Assembly: GCA_005656395.1 (NCBI GenBank)
Contig: SRSI01000001.1
Span: 1-64,000, forward strand
DNA length: 64,000 nucleotides
Origin: Strongyloides papillosus
Lineage: Eukaryota > Nematoda > Chromadorea > Rhabditida > Strongyloididae
Direction of reading: 5' to 3'
Positions 1 to 11,383 of this stretch are shown here, in pieces. The translations under genes were made by a program, and so were the position numbers. Numbering within the stretch: the stretch's first letter is position 1; the number at the start of each line of letters is the position of its first letter. The notes beneath the pieces are model-generated. The model was not told the origin of the DNA, did not search any database, and saw only the letters and a program-made list of their open reading frames with translations.

Positions 1-225
1 ATTAATATTATAATATATATTTAATGATAAACTCTAGATCAAATAGGTTAATATATTCTTATATAAAAATTTTTTATTATTATGATAAATAAACTTTTTT
101 TTTAAATATATAAAAAAAATAAATATTTTTTAATTATTATTTGTAAAATTTTATAATTATTTATAAAAACAAAAAAAAAATTAACATTATAATGTTATTA
201 AAAAATATCAAAATTTTTTTCTATC

Positions 226-293
226 AAAGTGACATAAAAATTATAAATGAATGAAATTAAATAGATGTAGGGTGGTATTTCTATAAAGTCGTC
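226..293 (+). promoter_or_regulatory. SL RNA promoter (PSE-like), upstream of the interrupted SL gene
   Basis: About 68 bp upstream of the SL cap site are conserved between the interrupted genes, the intact genes and the solitary SL-like gene at 58.2 kb, although the farther spacers differ. The conserved blocks are AAAGTGACA, then GAATGAAAT-AAATA-ATGTAGG, then GTCGTC directly before the GG start. Nematode SL RNA genes use an snRNA-type proximal sequence element at this distance, so a PSE-driven Pol II promoter is the likely reading. The same block precedes every SL gene of the array at the same offset. A further shared block, TTATAATGTTATTA, lies about 100 bp upstream. Confidence 0.75.
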
Positions 294-306
294 GGTTTAT
301 AAAACC

Positions 307-3300
307 ATTCGCTCTTTTTGTCCGATGAGAGAAGGTTATTTTGCAATATTCTCTACGTTGAAGTGCGAGGCCTTGGAACTGTGCTATTTTAACAGGATTA
401 AAATCAACTCCACTACCAAGAGGTTATCAAGTTACAAATATCTATTAAATTTTATCAAAATATATAAAGGAATAGGGGTAATAAAAGCAAAAATATCCCG
501 ACATTGGGGGTGAGAAGTAGATAATCATCAAAAGTATCACCAAAAATACTGATGACTACGAAAATCACCAAAATTAACAACAAACTAAATATTAGGGAAC
601 AACAAAAAATTGCAAAACTACTGCCAGATGTCAAAATTAATGAAAATCTAACAGTAGATATTACAGAAATAATTAACGAAATTCAAGTGATATCAAATGA
701 AATCGACAAACCCATATCAGTGATAATTGACTACATAGAAAATGAAATAAAAGAAAGAACGCTGCTTGATCTACCAATTACAAATAAAAATATACCTAAT
801 GACATATATCAAAAAAAAAGAAATTCGCTAGAAAGTGAAATAACCAACCCAGAATATAATATGGAGGTGGATGAGTTCCAAATAGTTAAAAGAAGAAAAA
901 GAAATATGAAAAATACGACTCCAGAGGATCAAATTAAACGATCAAGAATGGAGAGTATGAACAAAAATGGGGAAGTTATTAGTGACGTGAAAAAAAAACC
1001 AATATTGTCATATGCAGAAGTTGCAAAAAAGCGCGAAAATATCAAACAATAGAGATAGTAAAGAAGACTCACAAGAGATGAGGAAGAGTATAAAAGAGAT
1101 GAATCCAAAAGAAAGATATGATTATTTCTCGAAAGATAGAGGAAAAATATTTAGATTCGATGTGAAGCCCTGGATGCCAACCTTTGAGATAGATCTATTG
1201 ATTGAAAAAAAACTTCGACCATTAACGCAAGTGTGGAGTAAAACCAAAATAACAGACATAGAATCGAAAAAAACTTGGAGGCAAGCAAGCAAAATAATGA
1301 TTATTGCTACTAAAGTTTTAAAATCATATGACACACGTAAAGTGGACTATGATGGAACAAGTGTGGAAGATGTAATAAAAGTTAGTGCAGCTCTGCGAAG
1401 AACAGAAAGATTTGACCAGAGAATTCAGAAAATGTTAGAACAAACCAAAAGTCCACAGAAAAATATAAAAAATCATGCACAAGCATATTTGAGAAAAGTG
1501 GAAAAAAAATTTAAGGGAAAAGTTAAAACGATAGAACAAGTAAGATTCTTCACAAAATCAAAAATCTCAACACTAAAAAAAAGGGTGGCATATTTAAATG
1601 AGAAAAAAAGACGAGATAGAATAAGAATGAGATTCCGCTCTAAACCGAGTCTTAAAAGTTTGGTGGATACAACACCGTTAGACATAGAGATAGATAAGTC
1701 TGAAATTGAAAAATATCTAATAGATCTTTTCAGCAAGAAAGATTGTGAGGTACCAGAGCCAGAAAGTCTCTTAAATAAATGGGTAGAGTATAGTAAAAAT
1801 ACAACCAGCATAGATGAAGACAGTAAACCTAACTTCAACGAAGAAATATTCAACGAGTGTCTAAAGTGGTCAAGGAGTTGGAAAGCACCGGGTACAAATA
1901 AATTATATATGAAAATATTTAAAGTATTGAATTCATGTAAAATATTTTTAATGGAATGGATTAAAGCAGTGTACGAAAGAAGATGCAATTTAACTGATGA
2001 AGATACTAGAGGTAGAGCTTTCGGTATATTTAAAAAAGGAAACATAGATGATCCGAAAAACTATCGCTTCATTAATGTGACAAATAGCCATTATAAAATA
2101 TTCATGAAATATCTTAATTCAGTCATTGTAGATCAAATAGAACATAGAATACCGAAAGAGCAAATAGCCAACAAAAAAGGAAGATCATGTTTAGATGGAA
2201 TCATTATAAACAGATTGATACAAAAAAAGACAGTTCATGGACAACAAATAGCACAAACGTGGCTAGATATGCAAAAAGCATACGATTCCTTAGATCACAA
2301 GAAACTTTTAATTGTGCTTGAGAATCTTGGTATACATAGAGATTTTATTGAGATAATAAAAAAAGCAATGAGATGCTGGAAATTTACAGTTATAAATGGC
2401 AAAGAAACATATATGAATAATGAAAAAAAGAAAAAGAAACCAACAGTAATACATGTCAACAGAGGTATCTATCAGGGAGATAGCCTATCACCAACATTAT
2501 TTGTATGTTCACTAATCCCGTTGAGTTGGATGTTAAATCAACAACCAAGAATTAATTTGGAAGATCCAAATACAGAAGCAAACGTTGTAACAACCATGAA
2601 TGATGATGAAGTTGAGGATGAGGGCTTGTATAATCATTTATTGTTCATGGATGATATAAAGTTATTTAGTATCAATGCAAAATGTTTAAATGAAATGACA
2701 AAGATATGTGAAAAATATGGGCTTGAAATTGGACTTAAAATAAATCCATTAAAAAGTTCATACAGTATAAATCAGGGTGAGCAGGCAGAAGAACCATTAA
2801 TTAATTTTGAAGAGTTGTCAACAGTTTACAAATACCTTGGAATATATGAGAATCATAAAACTGCTGATGAAAAAGCCAACCTGCAAGAACTATACAAGGT
2901 AGTAGATGAAAAATTAAAATTAATTTTAGAATCACCTATAACAGTTGGTAACATGATAGATGCAATAAATACATGTTTGATGCCAAAAATTTTATATGTA
3001 TTCTCACACGAAAGATCCGAATTAATCAAAAGAAAAATTTATTTGGATATGGATCTACGTATAAGAAAAGCATTGAATACATATGGAGTGAAATTTCAAA
3101 ATCTGTCGAACGCGAGAATATATTTACCAAGAAGTAGATTTGGTTTAGGATTGAAGAGTACCGAAACAGAAATTGACAAAATACAATTGAAGAACTTTAT
3201 ACATATAAAATATAGTGAAGTATTTAGAAAAATGAATGAAACATTCAAAATGATGGAGAATGACATCATCATAATAGCATCAAAGTACAATATAAACATG

Positions 3301-4581
3301 AGTTTCGAAGAGGGCCTCCCATGTATAAATGGTACAATTGGTTCAGAAAAAGAGGCTAAGAAAAAAATTAGTGAATTAGTAGATAATTTTGCATATAAAA
3401 GGTGGGCAGAACATTACACAAGAAAGAAAGAATTCCCAAAATTTGTTATCAACAATAAATTAATTTGCCCATGGCTAAGAACATTAAACATAGAACCAAG
3501 GAAATTCAAAACCATAACGATGACACAAGATGACATGCATCCGATGTTAAATCCAATATTCGATAAAGAGAGTAAATGTGTACTCGAAACAAACAGTGTA
3601 AAATGTAATCACTATGATAATATAAGACATGTTGGATCATACTGTGAACATTCAGTAAGCTGGAGAAGGAGAAGGCACGACAATGTACTTCACACAATTA
3701 CCAATGTCTTGCTGAGAAAGTTAAAACAAAAGATGGTAGACCTCAATAATTACAAGAAATGTTATAAGATTGACGATAACACCGAATTAAGAATAGACCA
3801 GTTGAATTACACAAGTGAATCATTAGTACACAATAAACCAGATATCATATATGAAACAAAAGATAAAATAATTATAGGTGAACTAGCAATATCCCATTAT
3901 AGAAATCTTGAGGAGTCTGCTAAACTAAAAATCCAAAGATATACAGTTAATGGAACTCTTCAATTAAATGCACCAGTTGAGAATTTAGAATACTCGACGA
4001 ATTTTACTGCAGTATTAGCCAAACAGAAAGGTAAACCAGTTTCATTTTATCCATTAATCTGTGGACCCTTTGGAGAATTAGATGGACCAAGACTTGATCA
4101 TTGGGTAGCTTTTTTAGATGAATTCAATATATCTGAAAAAGAAACAATAAAACCTGTAATTGAAAGAATAACAAGAAAAGCGGCAATAGAAACAGAATAT
4201 ATATTATTCCAATATATAAAGTTAAAAGAGAAAAAACTTAAAGAAAACAATGATGAACAAAATGATATGGAGTTATAAATATAGAATGTTAATTTAAAAG
4301 CTAGTTAATTAATTTGTTGAAGTAATTTGAATCACTGAATTGAAGTAATATTAAACACCAGTCAAACAGATAACTAATGACTTATACCATGTAATTTATT
4401 GTTCCCTTTTAATTCTAACTATAGTTTTAATGTAACGAAATGACACAGGGGTTATATCTCCCACGTCCTAAAATTTATTTATTCATTGTATTGTATATAT
4501 TGTATATTATTGTATATAATTGTAGTTATATATTGTAATTTTATTGTATATAATACTAATGGTCGTGTAATAAAAAACTAA
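307..4581 (+). mobile_element. SL-exon-specific RLE-type non-LTR retrotransposon, unit 1
   Basis: The element begins ATTCGCTC, has a 5' UTR of about 245 nt, one long ORF and a 3' UTR of about 300 nt rich in TTGTATATA-like repeats, ending GTAATAAAAAACTAA without a long poly(A) tail. The insertion point inside the 22-nt SL exon is the same in all eight units. A small 62-aa ORF (325-513) in the 5' UTR has no recognisable content. SL-gene-specific non-LTR elements are known (NeSL-1 in C. elegans; CRE, SLACS and CZAR in trypanosomatids), but this element lacks the protease reported for NeSL-1. Confidence 0.92.
552..4278 (+). pseudogene. Retrotransposon RT-endonuclease ORF, one frameshift, unit 1
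   Basis: Differs from the intact ORF of units 5-8 by one extra A near 1048 (CAAACAATAG instead of CAAACATAG), which puts a stop at 1050-1052. The downstream part reads open to 4278 with all RT and endonuclease motifs. A sequencing or consensus error is as likely as a real mutation. Confidence 0.85.
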
Positions 4582-4780
4582 ATAAAACCCAGTTTGAGGT
4601 AATTATTGAATTCTGAGGTTAATTCTTCAGCTTTCAAAATTTTGGAATGAAGCTAGAAATAGCTTCTAATAATATAAAGAATTTTATTTAATAATAATAT
4701 ATTATTTAATAATATTAATAAAATAATTAATGTATTATTTTATTGTAATTTTTATAAAATAATATATAAAAATACAAAAA

Positions 4781-4900
4781 GACTTACGGCACTAACTGTT
4801 CATAAGAGGTCTCCCATCCAACTACTAAGATAGCTTGGAACTGATTTACTTCAGAGATCAGACGGGATCTGGTTCATTCAGTACAATATGACCGTAAGAC
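4781..4900 (-). rRNA. 5S rRNA, variant type, unit 1
   Basis: Read on the minus strand this 120-nt sequence has the 5S core: GATCCCGTCTGATCT, then TAGTTGGATGGGAGACC, with pairing ends CTTACGG and CCGTAAG (helix I). It differs from the canonical copy at 5399-5518 at about 14 positions, including C9 to G matched by G112 to C, which preserves helix I. A run of five T follows on the minus strand, a Pol III terminator. The same variant occurs in all eight units, so it is maintained and may be functional, although several changes lie in conserved helices. Confidence 0.85.
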
Positions 4901-5144
4901 ATTAAAATTGTTTTTTTTAAATTATTATTATAATAGATATTTAATGATAACAACTAAATTAAATAGGCTAATATATATGAAAAATTCTATTATTATTATA
5001 AATAACATTTTTAAACTTTAATAAGTAAGAATTTAAAAATTTATAATATTTATTTATATAACAGTTATTATTATTTTTTTTTGGCATTTTTTTTTAATAT
5101 ATTGACCTTATAATGTTATTATACATATACATTTATTTCCTATT

Positions 5145-5212
5145 AAAGTGACATAAACTTTATAAGTGAATGAAATGAAATAGATGTAGGTTGATATTTT
5201 TATGAAATCGTC
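5145..5212 (+). promoter_or_regulatory. SL RNA promoter (PSE-like), upstream of an intact SL gene
   Basis: Same conserved blocks as at 226-293. This module has AAGTGAATGAAATGAAATAG, which is also the form at the solitary gene near 58.25 kb. The interrupted genes of units 1, 2 and 5-8 differ from it by two bases (AAATGAATGAAATTAAATAG), so the intact-gene version is probably ancestral. Confidence 0.75.
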
Positions 5213-5303
5213 GGTTTATAAAACCCAGTTTGAGGTAATTATTAAATTCTGAGGTTAATTCTTCAGCTTTCAAAATTTTGGAATGAAGTTAGAAATAAGC
5301 TTC
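5213..5303 (+). ncRNA. Spliced leader (SL) RNA gene, intact, unit 1
   Basis: The 22-nt exon begins GGTTTATAAAACC and ends CAGTTTGAG, followed by the donor GTAATTATT at 5235. The exon end can pair with CTGAGGTT downstream (stem-loop I). An Sm-like site AATTTTGGAA lies at 5274-5283 and a 3' hairpin GAAGTT-agaaat-AAGCTTC ends near 5303. C. elegans SL1 has the same design: GGTTTA start, GTTTGAG end, GT donor, Sm site, linkage to 5S. The product would donate a capped leader to mRNAs by trans-splicing. The exact 3' end is inferred from the hairpin. Confidence 0.88.
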
Positions 5304-5398
5304 TAATAATATATATAAAAAAATTTTATTTAATATTAATATATAATAATTATATTTTATTATAATTTTTATAAAATAATATTTAAAAAATACAAAAA

Positions 5399-5518
5399 GA
5401 CTTACGCCACTAACGGTTCCCAGGAGGTCTCCCATCCAAGTACTAAGATAGCTCGCAACTGATTCACTTCAGAGATCGGACGGGATCTGGTGCATTCAGT
5501 AGGATATGAGCGTAAGAC
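5399..5518 (-). rRNA. 5S rRNA, canonical type, unit 1
   Basis: The minus-strand sequence starts GTCTTACGCTCATATCC, contains GATCCCGTCCGATCT and TAGTACTTGGATGGGAGACC, and ends GGCGTAAGTC, close to the animal 5S consensus. CTTACGC and GCGTAAG form helix I. TTTTT follows as Pol III terminator. It lies about 95 bp downstream of the intact SL gene and is convergent with it. Confidence 0.93.
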
Positions 5519-5830
5519 AAAATTGAATTAATATTATAATATATAATGATAAACTCTAGATCAAATAGGTTAATATATATTCTTATATATAAAAATTTTT
5601 TTATTATTATGAAATAAACTTTTTTTTTAAATATAAAAAAAAAAAATATTTTTTAATTATTTATTTGTAAAATTTATATAATTATTTATAAAAACAAAAA
5701 AAAATTAACATTATAATGTTATTAAAAAATATCAAAATTTTTTTCTATCAAAGTGACATAAAAATTATAAATGAATGAAATTAAATAGATGTAGGGTGGT
5801 ATTTCTATAAAGTCGTCGGTTTATAAAACC

Positions 5831-8800
5831 ATTCGCTCTTTTTGTCCGATGAGAGAAGGTTATTTTGCAATATTCTCTACGTTGAAGTGCGAGGCCTTGG
5901 AACTGTGCTATTTTAACAGGATTAAAATCAACTCCACTACCAAGAGGTTATCAAGTTACAAATATCTTAAATTTTATCAAAATATATAAAGGAATAGGGG
6001 TAATAAAAGCAAAAATATCCCGACATTGGGGGTGAGAAGTAGATAATCATCAAAAGTATCACCAAAAATACTGATGACTACGAAAATCACCAAAATTAAC
6101 AACAAACTAAATATTAGGGAACAACAAAAAATTGCAAAACTACTGCCAGATGTCAAAATTAATGAAAATCTAACAGTAGATATTACAGAAATAATTAACG
6201 AAATTCAAGTGATATCAAATGAAATCGACAAACCCATATCAGTGATAATTGACTACATAGAAAATGAAATAAAAGAAAGAACGCTGCTTGATCTACCAAT
6301 TACAAATAAAAATATACCTAATGACATATATCAAAAAAAAGAAATTCGCTAGAAAGTGAAATAACCAACCCAGAATATAATATGGAGGTGGATGAGTTCC
6401 AAATAGTTAAAAGAAGAAAAAGAAATATGAAAAATACGACTCCAGAGGATCAAATTAAACGATCAAGAATGGAGAGTATGAACAAAAATGGGGAAGTTAT
6501 TAGTGACGTGAAAAAAAAACCAATATTGTCATATGCAGAAGTTGCAAAAAAGCGCGAAAATATCAAACATAGAGATAGTAAAGAAGAGACTCACAAGAGA
6601 TGAGGAAGAGTATAAAAGAGATGAATCCAAAAGAAACGATATGATTATTTCTCGAAGATAGAGGAAAATATTTAGATTCGATGTGAAGCCCTGGATGCCA
6701 ACCTTTGAGATAGATCTATTGATTGAAAAAAAACTTCGACCATTAACGCAAGTGTGGAGTAAAAACAAAATAACAGACATAGAATCGAAAAAAACTTGGA
6801 GGCAAGCAAGCAAAATAATGATTATTGCTACTAAAGTTTTAAAATCATATGACACACGTAAAGGGACTATGATGGAAACAAGTGTGGAAGATGTAATAAA
6901 AGTTAGTGCAGCTCTGCGAGAAGAACAGAAAGATTTGACCAGAGAATTCAGAAAATGTTAGAACAAACCAAAAGTCCACAGAAAATATAAAAAATCATGC
7001 ACAAGCATATTTGAGAAAAGTGGAAAAAAAATTTAAGGGAAAAGTTAAAACGATAGAACAAGTAAGATTCTTCACAAAATCAAAAATCTCAAACTAAAAA
7101 AAAGGTGTGGCATATTTAAATGAGAAAAAAAAGACGAGATAGAATAAGAATGAGATTCCGCTCTAAAACCGAGTCTTAAAAGTTTGGTGGATACAAACAC
7201 CGTTAGACATAGAGATAGATAAGTCTGAAATTGCAAAATATCTAATAGATCTTTTCAGCAAGAAAGATTGTGAGGTACCCAGAGCCAGAAAGTCTCTTAA
7301 ATAAAATGGGTAGAGTATAGTAAAAATACAACCAGCATAGATGAAGACAGTAAACCTAACTTCAACGAAGAAATATTCAACGAGTGTCTAAAGTGGTCAA
7401 GGAGTTGGAAAGCACCGGGTACAAATAAATTATATATGAAAATATATTTAAAGTATTGAATTCATGTAAACTATGTTTAATGGAATGGATTAAAGCAGTG
7501 TACGAAAGAAGATGCAATTTAACTGATGAAGATACTAGAGGTAGAGCTTTCGGTATATTTAAAAAAGGAAACATAGATGATCCGAAAAACTATCGCTTCA
7601 TTAATGTGACAAATAGCCATTATAAAATATTCATGAAATATCTTAATTCAGTCATTGTAGATCAAATAGAACATAGAATACCGAAAGAGCAAATAGCCAA
7701 CAAAAAAGGAAGATCATGTTTAGATGGAATCATTATAAACAGATTGATACAAAAAAAGACAGTTCATGGACAACAAATAGCACAAACGTGGCTAGATATG
7801 CAAAAAGCATACGATTCCTTAGATCACAAGAACTTTTAATTGTGCTTGAGAATCTTGGTATACATAGAGATTTTATTGAGATAATAAAAAAAAGCAATGA
7901 GATGCTGGAAATTTACAGTTATAAATGGCAAAGAAACATATATGAATAATGAAAAAAAGAAAAAGAAACCAACAGTAATACATGTCAACAGAGGTATCTA
8001 TCAGGGAGATAGCCTATCACCAACATTATTTGTATGTTCACTAATCCGTTGAGTTGGATGTTAAATCAACCAACAAGAATAATTTGGAAGATCCAAATAC
8101 AGAAGCAAACGTTGTAACAACCATGAATGATGATGAAGTTGAGGATGAGGGCTTGTATAATCATTTATTGTTCATGGATGATATAAAGTTATTTAGTATC
8201 AATGCAAAATGTTTTAAATGAAATGACAAAGATATGTGAAAAATATGGCTTGAAATTGGACTTAAAATAAATCCATTAAAAAGTTCATACAGTATAAATC
8301 AGGGTGAGCAGGCAGAAGAACCATTAATTAATTTTGAAGAGTTGTCAACAGTTTACAAATACCTTGGAATATATGAGAATCATAAAACTGCTGATGAAAA
8401 AGCCAACCTGCAAGAACTATACAAGGTAGTAGATGAAAAATTAAAATTAATTTTAGAATCACCTATAAACAGTTGGTAACATGATAGATGCAATAATACA
8501 TGTTTGATGCCAAAAATTTTATATGTATTCTCACACGAAAGATCCGAATTAATCAAAAGAAAAATTTATTTGGATATGGATCTACGTATAAGAAAAGCAT
8601 TGAATACATATGGAGTGAAATTTCAAAATCTGTCGAACGCGAGAATATATTTACCAAGAAGTAGATTTGGTTTAGGATGAAGAGTACCGAAACAGAAATT
8701 GACAAAATACAATTGAAGAACTTTATACATATAAAATATAGTGAAGTATTTAGAAAAATGAATGAAACATTCAAAATGATGGAGAATGACATCATCATAA

Positions 8801-10111
8801 TAGCATCAAAGTACAATATAAACATGAGTTTCGAAGAGGGCCCTCCCATGTATAAATGGTACAATTGGTTCAGAAAAAGAGGCTAAGAAAAAAAATTAGT
8901 GAATTAGTAGATAATTTTGCATATAAAAGGTGGGCAGAACATTACACAAGAAAGAAAGAATTCCCAAAATTTGTTATCAACAATAAATTAATTTGCCCAT
9001 GGCTAAGAACATTAAACATAGAACCAAGGAAATTCAAAACCATAACGATGACACAAGATGACATGCATCCGATGTTAAATCCAATATTCGATAAAGAGAG
9101 TAAATGTGTACTCGAAACAAACAGTGTAAAATGTAATCACTATGATAATATAAGACATGTTGGATCATACTGTGAACATTCAGTAAGCTGGAGAAGGAGA
9201 AGGCACGACAATGTACTTCACACAATTACCAATGTCTTGCTGAGAAAGTTAAACAAAAGATGGTAGACCTCAATAATTACAAGAAATGTTATAAGATTGA
9301 CGATAACACCGAATTAAGAATAGACCAGTTGAATTACACAAGTGAATCATTAGTACACAATAAACCAGATATCATATATGAAACAAAAGATAAAATAATT
9401 ATAGGTGAACTAGCAATATCCCATTATAGAAATCTTGAGGAGTCTGCTAAACTAAAAATCCAAAGATATACAGTTAATGGAACTCTTCAATTAAATGCAC
9501 CAGTTGAGAATTTAGAATACTCGACGAATTTTACTGCAGTATTAGCCAAACAGAAAGGTAAACCAGTTTCATTTTATCCATTAATCTGTGGACCCTTTGG
9601 AGAATTAGATGGACCAAGACTTGATCATTGGGTAGCTTTTTTAGATGAATTCAATATATCTGAAAAAGAAACAATAAAACCTGTAATTGAAAGAATAACA
9701 AGAAAAGCGGCAATAGAAACAGAATATATATTATTCCAATATATAAAGTTAAAAGAGAAAAAACTTAAAGAAAACAATGATGAACAAAATGATATGGAGT
9801 TATAAATATAGAATGTTAATTTAAAAGCTAGTTAATTAATTAATGTTGAAGTAATTTGAATCACTGAATTGAAGTAATATTAAACACCAGTCAAACAGAT
9901 AACTAATGACTTATACCATGTAATTTATTGTTCCCTTTTAATTCTAACTATAGTTTTAATGTAACGAAATGACACAGGGGTTATATCTCCCACGTCCTAA
10001 AATTTATTTATTCATTGTATTGTATATATTGTAATATTATTGTATATAATTGTAGTTATATATTGTAATTTTATTGTATATAATACTAATGGTCGTGTAA
10101 TAAAAAACTAA
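5831..10111 (+). mobile_element. SL-exon-specific non-LTR retrotransposon, unit 2
   Basis: Same ends as the other copies. Its 5' UTR has a 4-nt deletion (AAATATCTTAAATT) that destroys the 62-aa upstream ORF found elsewhere. Confidence 0.9.
6074..9805 (+). pseudogene. Retrotransposon RT-endonuclease ORF, heavily frameshifted, unit 2
   Basis: At least a dozen small indels break the frame (for example near 6340, 6588, 6635, 6656, 6865, 7090, 7275, 7440, 7830, 8048, 8215, 8470, 8678, 8842, 9253). Base substitutions relative to units 5-8 are very few. Many indels lie in homopolymer runs. This pattern fits unpolished long-read consensus better than ageing. Confidence 0.85.
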
Positions 10112-10310
10112 ATAAAACCCAGTTTGAGGTAATTATTGAATTCTGAGGTTAATTCTTCAGCTTTCAAAATTTTGGAATGAAGCTAGAAATAGCTTCTAAT
10201 AATATAAAGAATTTTATTTAATAATAATATATTATTTAATAATATTAATAAAATAATTAATGTATTATTTTATTGTAATTTTTATAAAATAATATATAAA
10301 AATACAAAAA

Positions 10311-10430
10311 GACTTACGGCACTAACTGTTCATAAGAGGTCTCCCATCCAACTACTAAGATAGCTTGGAACTGATTTACTTCAGAGATCAGACGGGATCT
10401 GGTTCATTCAGTACAATATGACCGTAAGAC
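10311..10430 (-). rRNA. 5S rRNA, variant type, unit 2
   Basis: Same variant sequence as 4781-4900, including the G9-C112 compensating pair. Confidence 0.85.
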
Positions 10431-10743
10431 ATTAAAATTGTTTTTTTTTAAATTATTATTATAATAGATATTTAATGATAACAACTAAATTAAATAGGCT
10501 AATATATATGAAAAATTCTATTATTATTATAAATAACATTTTTAAACTTTAATAAGTAAGAATTTAAAAATTTATAATATTTATTTATATAACAGTTATT
10601 ATTATTTTTTTTTGGCATTTTTTTTTAATATATTGACCTTATAATGTTATTATACATATACATTTATTTCCTATTAAAGTGACATAAACTTTATAAGTGA
10701 ATGAAATGAAATAGATGTAGGTTGATATTTTTATGAAATCGTC

Positions 10744-10834
10744 GGTTTATAAAACCCAGTTTGAGGTAATTATTAAATTCTGAGGTTAATTCTTCAGCTT
10801 TCAAAATTTTGGAATGAAGTTAGAAATAAGCTTC
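10744..10834 (+). ncRNA. Spliced leader RNA gene, intact, unit 2
   Basis: Complete exon, GT donor, AATTTTGGAA and hairpin. The hairpin has the GAAGTT form seen in units 1-3. Confidence 0.88.
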
Positions 10835-10930
10835 TAATAATATATATAAAAAAAATTTTATTTAATATTAATATATAATAATTATATTTTATTATAATTT
10901 TTATAAAATAATATTTAAAAAATACAAAAA

Positions 10931-11050
10931 GACTTACGCCACTAACGGTTCCCAGGAGGTCTCCCATCCAAGTACTAAGATAGCTCGCAACTGATTCACT
11001 TCAGAGATCGGACGGGATCTGGTGCATTCAGTAGGATATGAGCGTAAGAC
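10931..11050 (-). rRNA. 5S rRNA, canonical type, unit 2
   Basis: Same as 5399-5518, with the T-run terminator on the minus strand. Confidence 0.93.
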
Positions 11051-11383
11051 ATTAAAATTGTTTTTTTAAATTAATATTATAATATATATTTAATGATAAA
11101 CTCTAGATCAAATAGGTTAATATATATTCTTATATATAAAAATTTTTTTATTATTATGATAAATAAAACTTTTTTTAAAATATATAAAAAAATAAATATT
11201 TTTTAATTATTTATTTGTAAAATTTTTTATAATTATTTATAAAAAAAAAAATAATAATTAACATTATAATGTTATTAAAAAATATCAAATTTTTTTTCTA
11301 TCAAAGTGACATAAAAATTATAAGTGAATGAAATGAAATAGATGTAGGGTGGTATTTCTATAAAGTCGTCGGTTTATAAAACC

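Larger units (their letters stand above)
294..4666 (+). pseudogene. SL RNA gene interrupted by retrotransposon, unit 1
   Basis: The exon start GGTTTATAAAACC is at 294-306. The element follows at 307-4581. The gene resumes at 4582 with ATAAAACCCAGTTTGAG, then the GT donor, the Sm-like site AATTTTGGAA and the GAAGCT/AGCTTC hairpin. ATAAAACC is present on both sides (299-306, 4582-4589) and is read as the target-site duplication. Promoter and cap site are intact, but the leader cannot be joined to its donor. Confidence 0.9.
5818..10196 (+). pseudogene. SL RNA gene interrupted by retrotransposon, unit 2
   Basis: Exon start at 5818-5830, element, then the rest of the gene from 10112 with donor, Sm-like site and 3' hairpin. 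ATAAAACC is duplicated at 5823-5830 and 10112-10119. Confidence 0.9.

Noticed and set aside
307..420. Possible self-cleaving ribozyme at the element 5' end (GATGAGAG resembles a hammerhead core)
   Set aside because: The core would need CUGAUGA with a matching GAAA strand and helices; here it reads CCGATGA and no full fold was found by eye. An HDV-type fold was not found either. A covariance-model scan would be needed.
325..513. 62-aa ORF in the retroelement 5' UTR, present in seven units
   Set aside because: Its persistence follows from near-identity of the units. It has no recognisable domain and is lost in unit 2 by a small deletion. At most an upstream ORF.
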